64,000 bases of DNA from Protonemura montana. Lineage: Eukaryota > Arthropoda > Insecta > Plecoptera > Nemouridae. Positions 1-10,912 of the stretch are shown piece by piece (positions within the stretch are counted from its first letter, which is position 1; each line of letters opens with the position of its first letter). The notes beneath the pieces are model-generated. The model was not told where the DNA came from. It worked only from the letters and a program-made list of their open reading frames with translations, and searched no databases. The position numbers and the translations under genes are program-made. The DNA is taken from contig OX387603.1 in the NCBI GenBank assembly GCA_947568835.1, positions 3,821,701 to 3,885,700 of the forward strand, read 5' to 3'.

Positions 1-185
1 TCTTAAAACTTGGTTATCATATGGGACTGCACATAATTGACATAGCAATAAGCACGAGCATAGCACACAATGATCTTAAAACTTGGTTATCATATGGGAC
101 TACACACAATTGACATAGCAATAAGCACAAGCATAGTGCACAAGAATCTTAAAACTTGGTTATCATATGAGACTGCACATAATCA
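1..185. repeat. 73-bp tandem repeat, about 2.5 copies
   Basis: A unit beginning TCTTAAAACTTGGTTATCAT starts at 1, 74 and 147, a period of 73 bp, and runs to about 185. It is probably cut by the window edge. No coding signal is visible. It lies upstream of the first recognisable exon at 951. Confidence 0.85.
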
Positions 186-324
186 ACTCAACGTGCTTAG
201 CATTTAACAATGTTCGAAGAATCCAACTCCTTGAGTGCTGTGTTTATGTCTACCAATCACAGAGCGTTATTTTAACAAACATGGCGCACGTTCTTGGCCG
301 ACTGCCAAAGTGAGACGTTGTTGA

Positions 325-725
325 GTGCTCTCCTGTGCCAGTGCTTGTGCTTGTGCCAGTGCCAGTGCCAGTGCTTGTGCTAGAGCCAGTGCCAGTGCTT
401 GTGCTAGTGCTTGTGCTTGTGCTTGTGCTAGTGCTTGTGCCAGTGCTAGTGCTTGTGCTAGTGCTTGTGCCAGTGCCAAGGCTTGTGCTAGTGCTTGTGC
501 TTGTGCTTGCGCTAGTGCTAGTACCTGTGCAAGGGCTAGATCTTGTGGCTGTGGTAGTGCTTGTGCTTGTGCTAGTGCTTGTGCCAGTGCTAGTGCTTGT
601 GCCAGTGCCAAGGCTTGTGCTAGTGCTTGTGCTTGTGCTTGCGCTAGTGCTAGTACCTGTGCAAGGGCTAGATCTTGTGGCTGTGCTAGTGCTTTTGCTT
701 GTGCTAGTGCTTGTGCTAATTGGTA
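325..725. repeat. Hexamer-based minisatellite with a 130-bp higher-order repeat
   Basis: The block is built from hexamers such as GCTTGT, GCTAGT and GCCAGT. A larger segment holding the distinctive variants CCAAGG, TGCGCTAG, ACCTGT and CAAGGGCTAGATCTTGTGG occurs at about 468-555 and again at about 598-685, a 130-bp higher-order period. The hexamer period keeps several frames open on both strands, giving artificial Ala/Cys/Ser, Val/Leu and Ala/Gln/Leu peptides. I treat these as non-coding. Confidence 0.85.
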
Positions 726-950
726 TGCCGATTGCAGATAGACCTCAAGCCAATGCCTGCCTTTCCTCTGTCAAGAGAAGGTTTGTCAGTTAAGGTGCAG
801 ATAACTGGTATCAAGCTACCTTTGAAGCAAAAAGAGGTTGAATTTGATTCTGGAATATATGTGCCTAGAATATAAATCCCTGGAATAGAACCAACGCTGA
901 TAGAGACACTTTTAGGTTATGACAGCACGTGACATTCTGTTTGTTGCCAG

Positions 951-3900
951 GCGACTGAGCCGCGACCTTGGCGTGCTGCTCTCCGAGCTGTGCTATGAGC
1001 AGGTGATGATGCACGTCAGCCCCGTAGACGTCAAGCAGCGCAAGAAGCAGCGCAAGGTCGAGACCGAGGTCACTGACCTTCGGTGCAAACTCTCGCTCAG
1101 TGTCGGCAAGAACCTGGTGCTCAGCAACCGCGAGATACGCCTGCTCAGGTTCGTGATAGAGCATAGGATCCAGCCAGCTGATCTCAAATAACCTGCATAG
1201 AGCATAGAATCCAGCCAGCTGATCTCAAATAACTGGGATAGAGCATAGGATCCAGCCAGCTGATCTCAAATAACATGGATAGCGCATAGGATCCAGCCAG
1301 CTGATCTCAAATAACTGGGATAGAGCATAGGATCCAGCCAGCTGATCTCAAATAACCTGGATAGAGCATAGGATCCAGCTAGCTGATCTCAAATAACCTG
1401 GATAGAGCATAGGATCCAGCCAGCTGATCTCAAATAACCTGGATAGAGCATAGGATCCAGCCAGCTGATCTCAAATAACCTGGATAGAGCATAGGATCCA
1501 GCCAGCTGATCTCATATAACCTGGATAGAGCATAGGATCCAGCCAGCTGATCTCAAATAACCTGGATAGAGCATAGGATCCAGCCAGCTGATCTCAAATA
1601 AACTGGATAGAGCATAGGATCCAGCCAGCTGATCTCAAATAATCTGGATAGAACATAAGATCCAGCAAGCTGATCAAAATTGAAGTCAGGCAATCCATTT
1701 TTGGCAACAGGTGCCTAATTCTGAGATGTCTGTATGTTTTCAATGCTAGTTTTAGAGTTTTTGAAACTTGTTTTCAACAAATTTTTACCACGGTATGAAA
1801 ACCACAAAAAAACTATTTAAGAAAACAATTAGTATACTACGGGTTCTTTGAGAGAACTCAAAATCAGGGACTCCCAAGGTGGTCTCCAGGTTACTGGAGA
1901 TTAGTGCAACAAACGTATTGCCAAATACAAAATGCAAAATCTGGCTTTCACATCCGAAACTATTGTGATGCCATGTTGCATTAGGAGTGGTTGTGAGCGC
2001 CAGACAAGCTAATGAAAAGCATTTTACAATTGGTAAAGCGAGAAATACATCAGAAAAGCTCTTGAAGAGATTTTTTCCCTAAATGTTATTTTTGTAAATA
2101 AAAACGTAAAGAAAATCTAAGTTCGTATACAAAATTCAAGTCCAGCACTGGAATGGTTTGAACACCATCCAAGTTCTGTGCAAGAAAGACCTTGAAATTC
2201 AGGATCTCAATCTTGGTGGAATTAAGTAAACTGGCTGTTCGTTGTTAGTTCTGTGGTTTGGATAATGTTGACTGTCTTTGTTACTTCAGAGCATCGTAGG
2301 CCACAAAGAATTACCTCGTAGGCTGCAGAGCGCACAAGCCCCAATCAGTGCCAAGCGCCTGTTAGTGTTAAGCACCGGTTTATCGCTAACGAGCTGTTTA
2401 CCGGCAGGTACCTGGACCTAACGGAGGAGGAGAAGGAGAAGCTTCGTGGATCCTACAAGGTCGCTCGGAAGCTGGACAAACTTGACAGCCTGGGAGCCAA
2501 GAGCGATGATGAGGACGATGATGACGAGGAGCAGTACAGCCCCGGGGAGTTGGCCAGCCTGGATAGCTGTCACAGCGACTACTCAACGGGTGAGCTCGGC
2601 CAAGAGCAATGATCTCTCAAGAATTGATGCGTAAACTTGGAATTGTACGCCAATCTCCACCTGTCGCAGGTGTTGCTCTAATCAATTGAGCTACCTGGAC
2701 CCCAATCTCCACCTGTTGCGGGTGTTGCTCTAATCAATTGAGCTACCTGGACCCCAATCTCCACCTGTTGCAGGTGTTGCTCTAATCAATTGAGCTACCT
2801 GGACCCCAATCTCCACCTGTTGCAGGTGTTGCTCTAACCAATTGAGCTACTTGGAAATGTCAATTTGAAAGGATTTTACTGCATTTGATGAGAATTAGTG
2901 TTATGAATAATAAAATACTTAGCTCATTGCAAGCATTTGCAATTTAAACCACAGCATAAAAAGTTTTCCATGTCAAAATTGGAGTTACTCGAGATTGATT
3001 TGTTGTGACGTGGTATAGCATCACTGGAATCAGAGTGACTGAGTATTTACAGCCTCTTGGTTCTACTCACGAAATGCACTAAAACCCACATGTCTCATAC
3101 ACAAACTGTCTCTGCCCCCCAAGTTGTGCCTTCACTTGTCCTTAACAACGTTAGCAATATTAACCATGCAGGCATGCTCGTTGCAGGCCAACAAACTTCG
3201 AAAAGATACAAAATTTGTCTGCATTTACAAGTCTGAAAAGCTGACAAGGAATTAAAGGAAGATGGCAAGCTTACTTCGCTCTCCTCTGTTGTGGAATCTC
3301 TAATTACTAACTGCCTCTGCCATAACTTAACCTAACTTATCCTAACACAACCCAAACTTATTCCTAGCCTTGTCTTCCTTGTCTAGTCAAGTCTAAACCC
3401 TCACTTTTGCTGTCCAGGAGGAGTTTTGTCTCCACGGAGCTCCGAGGGCCCGGCCAGCTTGACAGAGTCGATGCAGTTGATGGACGCTGTGCTGGCTGAC
3501 GGGAGGATGGACCGACTCGAACGCATGGAACGACTCGAGGCAATCCTGACGGCAGCTATGACAACCGCGGACATGCCTCCAGCGTAAGCACTTACCTCGG
3601 AAACAATGGCTTGCAGCTCGCTGAGGATTCACTCTACGGATCTTGCCTGGTCTGAGCAACAATAGGGAAATCTCCTTTAGATTATTATTTAATTATCATC
3701 ATTGTGCTCAAATACGCATTTAAAATAAAATCTGGCGCATTTTTTCTTTTTATAATCCGATCATAACTTTTCTATTTCTATTTGTTTTAAGAATGGCTAA
3801 AATATAAATTCTCGTGGCGGGATGGAAATGGGCTGTGATTAACTACAGGTAGTTCTGACGTCATTTTGTGGTATCCTTTGCGTTCGCTTCTGTATTTTGA

Positions 3901-4339
3901 CGTTTTTTGACGTCAGAGTTCACTTCATGTCATAAAAAATGGTGACCCTCGTTTTCGTACAAAATTCAAACGCAAAAATTTTAAACAGGTGTGTTTTATT
4001 CAAAATTGGATTTAGAAGAAAATAAAAAAATTTGTGTTCATTATTTTCTCACAAAAGAAATAAAAAAATAGTTTCAAATTTAAAGAGATTTACCTATTGG
4101 CGATGAAGCTCTTTTTCAAACTGGCTGACGATGTTGCCTTGCATTTCAGAGCAGACTGCTGCGCTTGCTGCTGTCACAACCCGGGCCCGCAGTCCTTGGA
4201 GCGGAAACGTGGCACAGAAGCCGCCTCGCAAACCTTGTCGACGGGGGACATTGTTATCACCAAGATATTCTTCAAGGAGGAGGATCGCGATGCTGACAAG
4301 GTGCTCACTTCATCTCCTGTCAGGGAGGTCCGCTCGTAA
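951..4339 (+). CDS. Unrecognised acidic coiled-coil protein, 3' part (four exons)
   Basis: I do not recognise this protein. Proposed exons are 951-1148, 2408-2589, 3418-3583 and 4150-4339, ending in TAA. Acceptors read CCAG, GGCAG, TCCAG and TTCAG; donors read GTTCGT, GTGAGC and GTAAGC. The phases join to give 244 residues after a partial first codon, so earlier exons lie off the window or inside the repeats. The product has a charged basic stretch (KQRKKQRK), a helical segment containing YLDLTEEEKEKLRG, an acidic run (SDDEDDDDEE), a Ser-rich linker, and a probable coiled coil around ADGRMDRLERMERLEAI. Exons are GC-rich against AT-rich introns, which supports coding. The last exon is least certain: its stop TCGTAA overlaps a good donor (GTAAGA), so the gene could continue, and other acceptor AGs would shift its frame. 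No function is assigned. Confidence 0.6.
1156..1870 (+). repeat. 41-bp minisatellite (about 12.5 units) with conserved 3' flank
   Basis: A 41-bp unit containing GATCTCAAATAACCTGGATA and GAGCATAGGATCCAGCCAGC repeats from about 1156 to 1680. The array starts about six bases after the proposed splice donor at 1149. The 190 bp that follow (about 1676-1870) are homologous to the flank of the same 41-mer inside RAD54L at about 40658-40890. The array and flank therefore travelled together, as in a mobile element carrying an internal minisatellite. A third array without the flank is at 46328-46585. Confidence 0.85.
2650..2862 (-). repeat. 52-bp tandem repeat made of tRNA-like SINE head pieces
   Basis: Four units of 52 bp, each CCCAATCTCCACCTGTTGC plus GGTGTTGCTCTAATCAATTG. 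Read on the minus strand each unit holds an A-box-like TAGCTCAATTGGTTAGAGC and the middle of a tRNA-like fold. It is the same tRNA-derived head as the SINE copies at 39996, 49118, 58180 and 63768. It lies about 60 bp after the donor of the second exon of the unrecognised gene. Confidence 0.8.
2990..3100 (+). mobile_element. SINE body fragment
   Basis: The segment with GACGTGGTATAGCATCACTG, a stretch ending CAGAGTGACTGAG, and ACAGCCTC.TGGTTCTACTC matches the non-tRNA module of the SINE seen at 49250-49400 (reverse), 58180-58260 and 62515-62590/63108-63170. It is intronic. The rest of the intron (2870-2990 and 3100-3410) holds an AATAAAATAC tail-like stretch and otherwise nothing I recognise. 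Confidence 0.65.
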
Positions 4340-7035
4340 GACATGGTGTTCGGCGGTGAGGACTCGCAGGAGGAAGATTGTTGGCAGCTTTGTTTTGAAA
4401 ATGCAAAGGAATGACGCGCTGAGCCTGACTGGCAATCCTTGCAAAGCAAGCCATGGGCTGCAAGTCGAGCATTCGAGACACGTCTTTCTCCCACGGCTCG
4501 GTGGTGACAAGCTGGGAGATTTCTTGAAGACGAAACCTCTGACTTGGCTCGGAAAGTTCTCTGATTATTCGGGTTACGGTTTGAAGACCCACGTTTATTT
4601 TATCTAGCCTTCGTTTAAAGTACAGATTCCTTGACGGAAATAGGGCTAGGAAACCTAACGGTAGCTTGACCGTGGCATTTTTACTCGAGGAATTCGGTAT
4701 TGGATTTTGTGATGTGTTTGAATTGAGATAAGAGTTTCGAGGTAAAAATCAAGCTGCGTTGTTTGGGCAGATGGTCGACTCAACTCTGTGTTTGTTAAGT
4801 GTCTTCAAAGAATGAAACACTCGTTGGAAACTACGAGGCAAGCAATCATGGGTACAGAATCATTTTGTCCGTCAGTTCTTTTAAAAGCAAGGCAGGCTAG
4901 GCCCATTCACTGCGGCTGCCAATTCTCTTCCAAGCAATAAACGAAACAGCAAAATGCACATCCGATGACAGCAATAAATCTATGTGCCTATTATCAAAAC
5001 TTCAGCAAATATTTTCAAACCCAATGAGCGTTGGTTTATTTCGCTAAATTTGTAATTACCATAACAGCAATTTTTTAAAATATCGGGGTTGGGTTTCAGG
5101 TAACATAATAACTTCCTTAGCGTCTAACGTAAATTTTTTGCCATATAGGATTAGTATTAGGAAATTGTTTACTAGGTTTTTTTTTAATCTCTAGGCCGGT
5201 CCGATATTATCAAGTCATTACCGATTAAGGTGTTTTCTTTTTAATTTGAAATGGAGGGTGTGGGTCCGTACTTTTATCTTTCACTTCCGTGTTTATTCCC
5301 GCTGAATATTCCGGAGAAGTGAGCAGCCGACGAGTTCGAGGCGCACTCTTTCGAACTAAACTTTTAGACCGAATGAGGAGCGTTCAACGACTTATTCTTG
5401 GTTGCTAACTCTATGAGATGTAGTTTGTACATTGTTTAGCCAATTTTTTATTAGCTAGATGAACTGAGATTACAGATACGTTTTATTTTACTATCTTAGC
5501 CGTTGTAGATAGGACAGTTGTCGTTTCAGATACTGGAAGCACCGATTAGGGCTTGCTACCCAAGAATGATTAGATTTTTTAATAATATGATTTAGGAAAT
5601 AACAGAAAAGAACATATATATATAATATATAAATATATATATTCGATATTATATTTATATAACAATTTATTTAATGCTGTTATATACCTTCGTTACGAAG
5701 TTAGTCTGCCAATTTTTTGATTTTGAATGGCGAGCGTTGTGGCTTGCGTTGCAATTATTTAATGTAACGGATTTGTTGAGCAGCTGAGAGGCGGGAGATC
5801 GGAGACCAAAATGTCGTATTCTAAATGCAAACAAAATCATTTACGTGTTTGAAGGAACCATAGAGTTTGCAGAATAAAAATTACGCTAGGACAATATCTG
5901 CAACGAAACATGCTCAACGAATCACTTTTAAAAGCTGCCTTTCAGATGGGAGCTAAGTAGAACTCGTATATAACGAACAGGTATGATTTTAACTTTTAAA
6001 ATGTTAGGATGATGCTCCTATTTGGGGGGTTGGCACTTTTTACACTAATAAAATAAGTAGTTGTATATCGCAAAAATACTTAGCTAACGTTTCGAGATTT
6101 GATACCGATCGATAATCTTAATCTTCCTGCTGGTATGTAGGTACTTTAGGTATTTAACAAACTAGGTGCAATTTAATGTTAATAAATGTCATTTCTTTCT
6201 ACTAATAACAACTCAACTGATTTGACAGTAGCTGAAAAGCGATGAAATGAAGTAACTTCGCCGATGTAATTTTCAAGTGATAGCCTTGAAGCCTAAAATG
6301 CCACTTGTTTTGCTCCACGCAAAGGAGTGGACACACGCCGTCGCCACTGTGCTGGACATTCCTGGCCAAGGAGTAGACATTCCTGGTCAGGGCTGGACAT
6401 TGTGTAGCCACGGATTAGAAGTGCTGGTGAATGAAGGTGTGGACAGTAGTGGACACTCAGTGGTGTAGCTGTGACAAGATCAGGGATCTTGTGCCCAAAT
6501 TGAATATTCAAATGTAGTGGGCTGTAAATACATGGACGGTACTGTTGACAAATTACAATGTATTCTATTTTATTTTCAACTACCTGTTAACGGCACCCAG
6601 CCATTTTGGAGGTATCCTTTCCTTGTCCTTCCAGCGTTTCCAGTACGATACGCCTGCATATTCACGCACGTTTGTACACTATTTATTTTTAAATAAATTG
6701 GCTGCGATAGGTTCTTTAATAAATCAAGCTCATTTATTGCCAAAGTTCTTTACAAACCTTCTTTTTTAGATGGAGACGAGTGTTTACCGCATACCAACAT
6801 TTGCGAAATGTTTTAGGGCTTTTTGGTCTGTCTGTGATATGAATGCACTTTTTAATGGTTGGGCGGTTGGGCGTTTAGATTTGGCGGTGCATCGAAGGCA
6901 TGTAGCCTCTTTCAGGGCACTTATATATCCGCCATGTTCAATCTGAATATGCCGCAAGTTGGGGTCACTGTTGGGGTCCGGTTGGTAAAGTTGTTGATCC
7001 GGCTTTGACAGTCGAGCGAAAGTCTTCCAAGAAAT
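4340..7035. other. Intergenic region, no gene recognised
   Basis: AT-rich sequence between the unrecognised gene and TAF8. It contains an alternating AT tract at about 5612-5665 and a short imperfect repeat at about 6345-6405 (GGACATTCCTGG-type units). The short frames here lack coding composition and splice context. Nothing else is recognised apart from the TAF8 promoter motif near its end. Confidence 0.6.
6929..6938 (+). promoter_or_regulatory. YY1/Pho-type motif upstream of TAF8
   Basis: CCGCCATGTT lies 98 bp upstream of the TAF8 ATG in sense orientation. It matches the core of the animal YY1/Pho consensus CCGCCATNTTG, which is typical of housekeeping start sites. The same motif occurs upstream of IFRD1 and between NUDT16 and SUMF1. 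Binding is inferred from sequence only. Confidence 0.5.
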
Positions 7036-8669
7036 ATGGAGACGCCAGCGGTTAACATGAAGAGGAGAGTTCTGACAGTGGCTATATGCAACCTTCTCAC
7101 CGAAATTGGATACGAGACCGCCGATAGTATTGCATTGGAAACGCTGGCCGAAATATTACAAAGCTGTAAGGGTGGTAAACCTAACCTGCATTGGTGTATG
7201 TAGTGCAAAAATTGCTCAAATACAATTAACTGTTTTTTTTTCAGTTCTTACCGAATTAGGAGGAAGTACTAGATCGTATTGCGAGTTAGCGGGACGCACA
7301 GAACCTATGGCAGCAGATGTAATCATGGCTCTTGTTGGTATGGGAGTGTCATTGGATGGAATCGTGGCACATGCCCAACGACCGTCGAGGACAATTCTCC
7401 CAGCGCCTACTGCCTCTGTTCAACCTAAAGCGTTAACTATTCTTCAGGCGGGTGTAAAGCAGGCACATCCGTCTCACGTACCTGCACATCTTCCTGCTTT
7501 TCCTGATCCACATGCCTACATCAGAACGCCAGTAAGTTTGCAAACGTTTTGAACTACAGAGCAGATTACCACACAAAATTCTTTACTCAACTAATTTTAG
7601 TTTGTTAATCTTATGCTCTTCCTACTTAGACACACAAGCAACCTGTCACTGAGTATGAAGCGATTCGAGAAAAATCCGCCAGCCAGAAACGTGACCTCGA
7701 AAGAGCACTCACCCGATTTGTGGCGAAGACCGGAGAAACACACAGCCTTTTTGAAGTCGATGATGCCTCCATGTTCCCACGTGAGTATGCTTTGGGACAG
7801 ATCATTAATGTGCATGTGTGCATGTTCGTACACAACCTGCATAACTAGCTGTTTAAAAACTGTCATGTGAGAAAGATTTGTTTAGTTAAAAGGTTATTTA
7901 TTGCCTATGGAAGGAGCAAAGCTTGCAATTTTTTAGTTGTAATAAGTTCCATTTGTCCAAACTGATTAGTTGTTCCTACCTACCTTTTCAAACAGCATAC
8001 TTTCAGATTGCACGCGATTTCCTTAATAATCGACATGGTTGCTCATTTCTCGTCCTACCTTCGTTGTTCCTTAAACTATGCAAAGTATTTTTATTGTTGA
8101 AAATAAAAATTCATTGTTTCTTTTCAGACAAATAGTTCAAAGCACTTTTCCCACTTTTCAAATTGCTGTGCTACATTATTGGAATATATGTCTTTTTTCA
8201 ACTACAGAGCATCAGTGGGATATCTCATAAATTTATTTAACATTCCTGCTCAAAATTAATAAAAAAAATATGTGTAAATATATTGAACCATAAGAAAAGT
8301 AAAAAAAGTGGAGGGTTGAAGGGACTAATACTGCTTTTAAAGTGTCCAGAATGTTCTGCTTACAAGTTATTCGTAGTGAGAAATGTAGTGCCCTAACGTG
8401 TGAACCTTCTCACAGTGGTTGCCTGCAAGCCGGAGCACCCTGCGTACCTGAAGGCTTTGCTACCCCAGGACCAGGTGTTCGACTTCGAGGAGGAGTCTGT
8501 AGGCCCAGCGGCCACACCCCCTCGCCCCCCACGCAGAGGCGTAGCTGGAGGGGGCGTTGACCTGGACGATGATGACGACCAGGACTCGGACGTCGAGGAG
8601 AAAGAGACTGAGAAGATCGACCCCATCGACAATCCGTATTTGCGGCCGGTGGTCCAGCCCAGGAAGTGA
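7036..8669 (+). CDS. TAF8: TFIID subunit TAF8 (TBP-associated factor 8)
   Basis: TAF8 pairs with TAF10 through a histone fold and helps assemble TFIID, the general RNA polymerase II initiation factor in the nucleus. Four exons: 7036-7165, 7245-7531, 7630-7780 and 8416-8669 (TGA). All introns are GT-AG and the phases close to 273 residues. The histone fold (about residues 8-85) includes VLTVAICNLLTEIGYETA and RSYCELAGRTEP. It is followed by the conserved HVPAHLPAFPDPHAYIRTP segment and the TAF8 C-terminal-domain block ALTRFVAKTGETHSLF. The terminal IDNPYLRPV motif matches vertebrate TAF8. An Asp/Glu-rich stretch (DLDDDDDQDSDVEE) precedes it. The protein stops at VVQPRK, so it lacks the basic nuclear-localisation tail that follows this motif in vertebrates. 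The ATG is chosen because it opens directly into the histone fold and a YY1-type motif lies just upstream. Confidence 0.96.
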
Positions 8670-9685
8670 CGTGCCTGGCAGTCTTGCAAGTGCTGTTTCA
8701 TTTTATTTCTGTGCAACAGATTGATGATTCAGTTCGTAAGGCAGGAGACGGTGATGAAAAACTCGAAACGAGTTTTTCTAAGGACAATTTAACAGCAATG
8801 CTTATTTGATCGTTGAAACACTATTTCATAGCCTTTCTTAAATATCAACATCGATGAACATTGGCTCACTTACGTCAAGCGTCACAAGACATTTTTTCGT
8901 TTAAGGTTACATACGCTTGAAACTTACCCACGAAACTCAGTGAATATCCAATCCGTTTTAAAAATACAACGGCACAACATCCGTTACCTATTGCGTGGAC
9001 AAATCTGTCAAGGTTTCGTCAAGACTCGAGCAATCCGCTCTGTCAAGACTTACCACCCTGTGTCTTTAAACAGGACTTTGCACGGCCCCCATAGTCATTA
9101 GCTGAGTCATCATCATCAAGTTATCATCAAGTTCGTTCCTTTTGAGATCTGCTTTTGTTTGGAGATGCCTCTTGCCATCGACTCGGCCTAGACCGGTGCG
9201 GGAAATGTGGTTTTGTAACTACCCTTCTATTACAGTTAACATCGTAACGTCAGGATGTTTCATTATCAGAAACAACTGCAAATGTTGCCCTGCATTTTCT
9301 CCTGGTTCCTCTCGACTTGGAAACAAACAATCGAGTGGTGGAAAGTCGACAGCTTGTCAAAGCAGAAACCGTCGAGACCGTTTTCCCAAGCTGAGTAGTA
9401 TTATTCCGAGCAATTCTACCTATTGTATACCTCATGAAACTATTTTTATTTAAATTGCAAATACTTGCAATGCACGGGGTATTTTATTGTTATTATTAAC
9501 AATAAAATACTTTTATTAAAATTTTTAAGTGAGCGATTTTGTACAGAAATTAATAATAAAATACTTTTTGTTATCATTCATAATTTTTACTAGTGATACC
9601 CTGCCAACTTGTGGAACATAGTAACTTTCTTTACTGTAGTGGTCATCCATTTTGTTCCCTTCATTAAAAGGGTCGAGTTAAATTT
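8670..9685. other. Intergenic region downstream of TAF8
   Basis: TAF8 3' flank followed by AT-rich sequence. AATAAAATAC occurs at about 9500 and 9553, but I cannot tie either to TAF8 polyadenylation. No gene, RNA or clear mobile element is recognised. Confidence 0.5.
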
Positions 9686-9689
9686 CACA

Positions 9690-10115
9690 TCATTGACGCA
9701 CTGTTTTGACAACGGGCTATTTGCAACTGGTTTGTATACGTCGGTGAATGATTGGGTGATGATTAGGTTAATGATAAACCTAACCTAGAAGGGAGGTGGT
9801 GAAATAGGGTGCTGGCACGTAGCCTACTACTGTCGAAGAGCACCAAGGGGATCACCGACTTAACATCCCTTCCGAAGGGCGATAATTTGCGAACAGCAGA
9901 TTCCTCCACAAATCCATGCTGTCGAGAGGTTGATAATCAAGGCAAGTTAAGTTGCTGTACTAACTTTCATCCCTCCAACCTCTCACCTGAACAGAACTGG
10001 TCGTGTGTATGATGGTCACCCATCCAATACCTGACCCAGCACAGTGTTGCTCAACTTGGGTGATCGCACGAGAACGAGTGTATCCAAACGCCAAGCTGTC
10101 GTTTCGAGAATCTTG
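9690..10115 (-). mobile_element. 5S rRNA-derived SINE, near full length
   Basis: On the minus strand, from about 10091 to 10005, the sequence reads like 5S rRNA: TTCTCGTGCGATCACC, then GAGCAACACTGTGCTGGGTCAGGTATTGGATGGGTGACC in broken form. It retains the internal control region that would serve as a type 1 RNA polymerase III promoter. About 300 bp of unrelated body follow (AGTTCTGTTCAGGTGAGAGG, CTTCGGAAGGGATGTTAAG), ending in an ATCATCAC-rich tail. Related copies are at 25795, 27345, 54375 and 57290. Confidence 0.8.
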
Positions 10116-10384
10116 ACAGTGCAATAGAACCAATGATTGCCCGGACGGCTGGTCATCACATGTTTTACCTATCAAAGTGTTTAATTGACGTCATCGAGCA
10201 AGATTCAAACCACACCAGTGCTGGCCAGGCGCAAACATCATCAGCTATCGCATACACAACTATCTTTATTATTTTGGTCCTGAAACATTCTTCCACAAGA
10301 AAAGATGCACAGTAAAATTCAAACACCGAATACACATTGCTGTTCACGTTTATTTTTGTTTAGTTACAATTTGCAAATAGGTTT

Positions 10385-10605
10385 TATACAGTTAGTGTAT
10401 AGGTAAAGTTAGAAAGCCAGCGTTAATGTTAAACTTTCGTAAACGAGCTGGTAGGGCATGGTAAAGGAAGTGCCACCCAATGGCGCACGTGGCCGTCTGT
10501 TTTAACAAACCTCTACAATTAAATAATTGTGACTTAAAATAGCGATACATGCTTATCAACCGTTGGGGTTAGCATTAAAAAAGATTAATTGAGCGTAAAC
10601 TAGTC
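10385..10605. repeat. Dispersed repeat, copy 1 of 3
   Basis: The segment with AGCCAGCGTTAATGTTAA, a stretch holding GAGCTGG, AACAAACCTCTACAATTAAA and a tail TTATCAACCGTTGGGGTTAGC is shared with 43735-43965 and, more diverged, with 29700-29865. No coding potential or terminal structure is recognised. The family is unassigned. Confidence 0.65.
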
Positions 10606-10912
10606 TAAAATGCGAGAAATCTGCAAGAAATAACAAAGTAAAATTTCTGAACACTCAACACGACGGTAGCTCAATGGTAACATCCACCATTCTTATCGGT
10701 AAATTTTAATCGGGACTTTTTTTCGCAGACAGTTTAACAATAGCGCTGACTTACAGGACTTAATTTGAGTGAACTTCAGTCCTCACCAACCAAAACCAGT
10801 CCACAAAATGTAACACAATTTCACAAATCAGTATTCTTGAGACTTTTCGTTGAATTTGATAACAACTTCAATATGTTAGGAAAAGGTTCCAAATGCAGTT
10901 GGATCTTCCCCT

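Noticed and set aside
267-793. Ala/Gln/Leu, Ala/Cys/Ser and Val/Leu repeat peptides on both strands
   Set aside because: Artefacts of the hexamer repeat: three frames are open at once and none has splice or start context.
1156-1680. CRISPR-like array
   Set aside because: Units are contiguous 41-bp repeats without unique spacers, in a eukaryotic intron.
4131-4607. 158-residue basic frame overlapping the last exon of the unrecognised gene
   Set aside because: Another frame (GDIVITKIFFKEEDRDADK) has the better protein-like composition and continues the phase of the previous exon.
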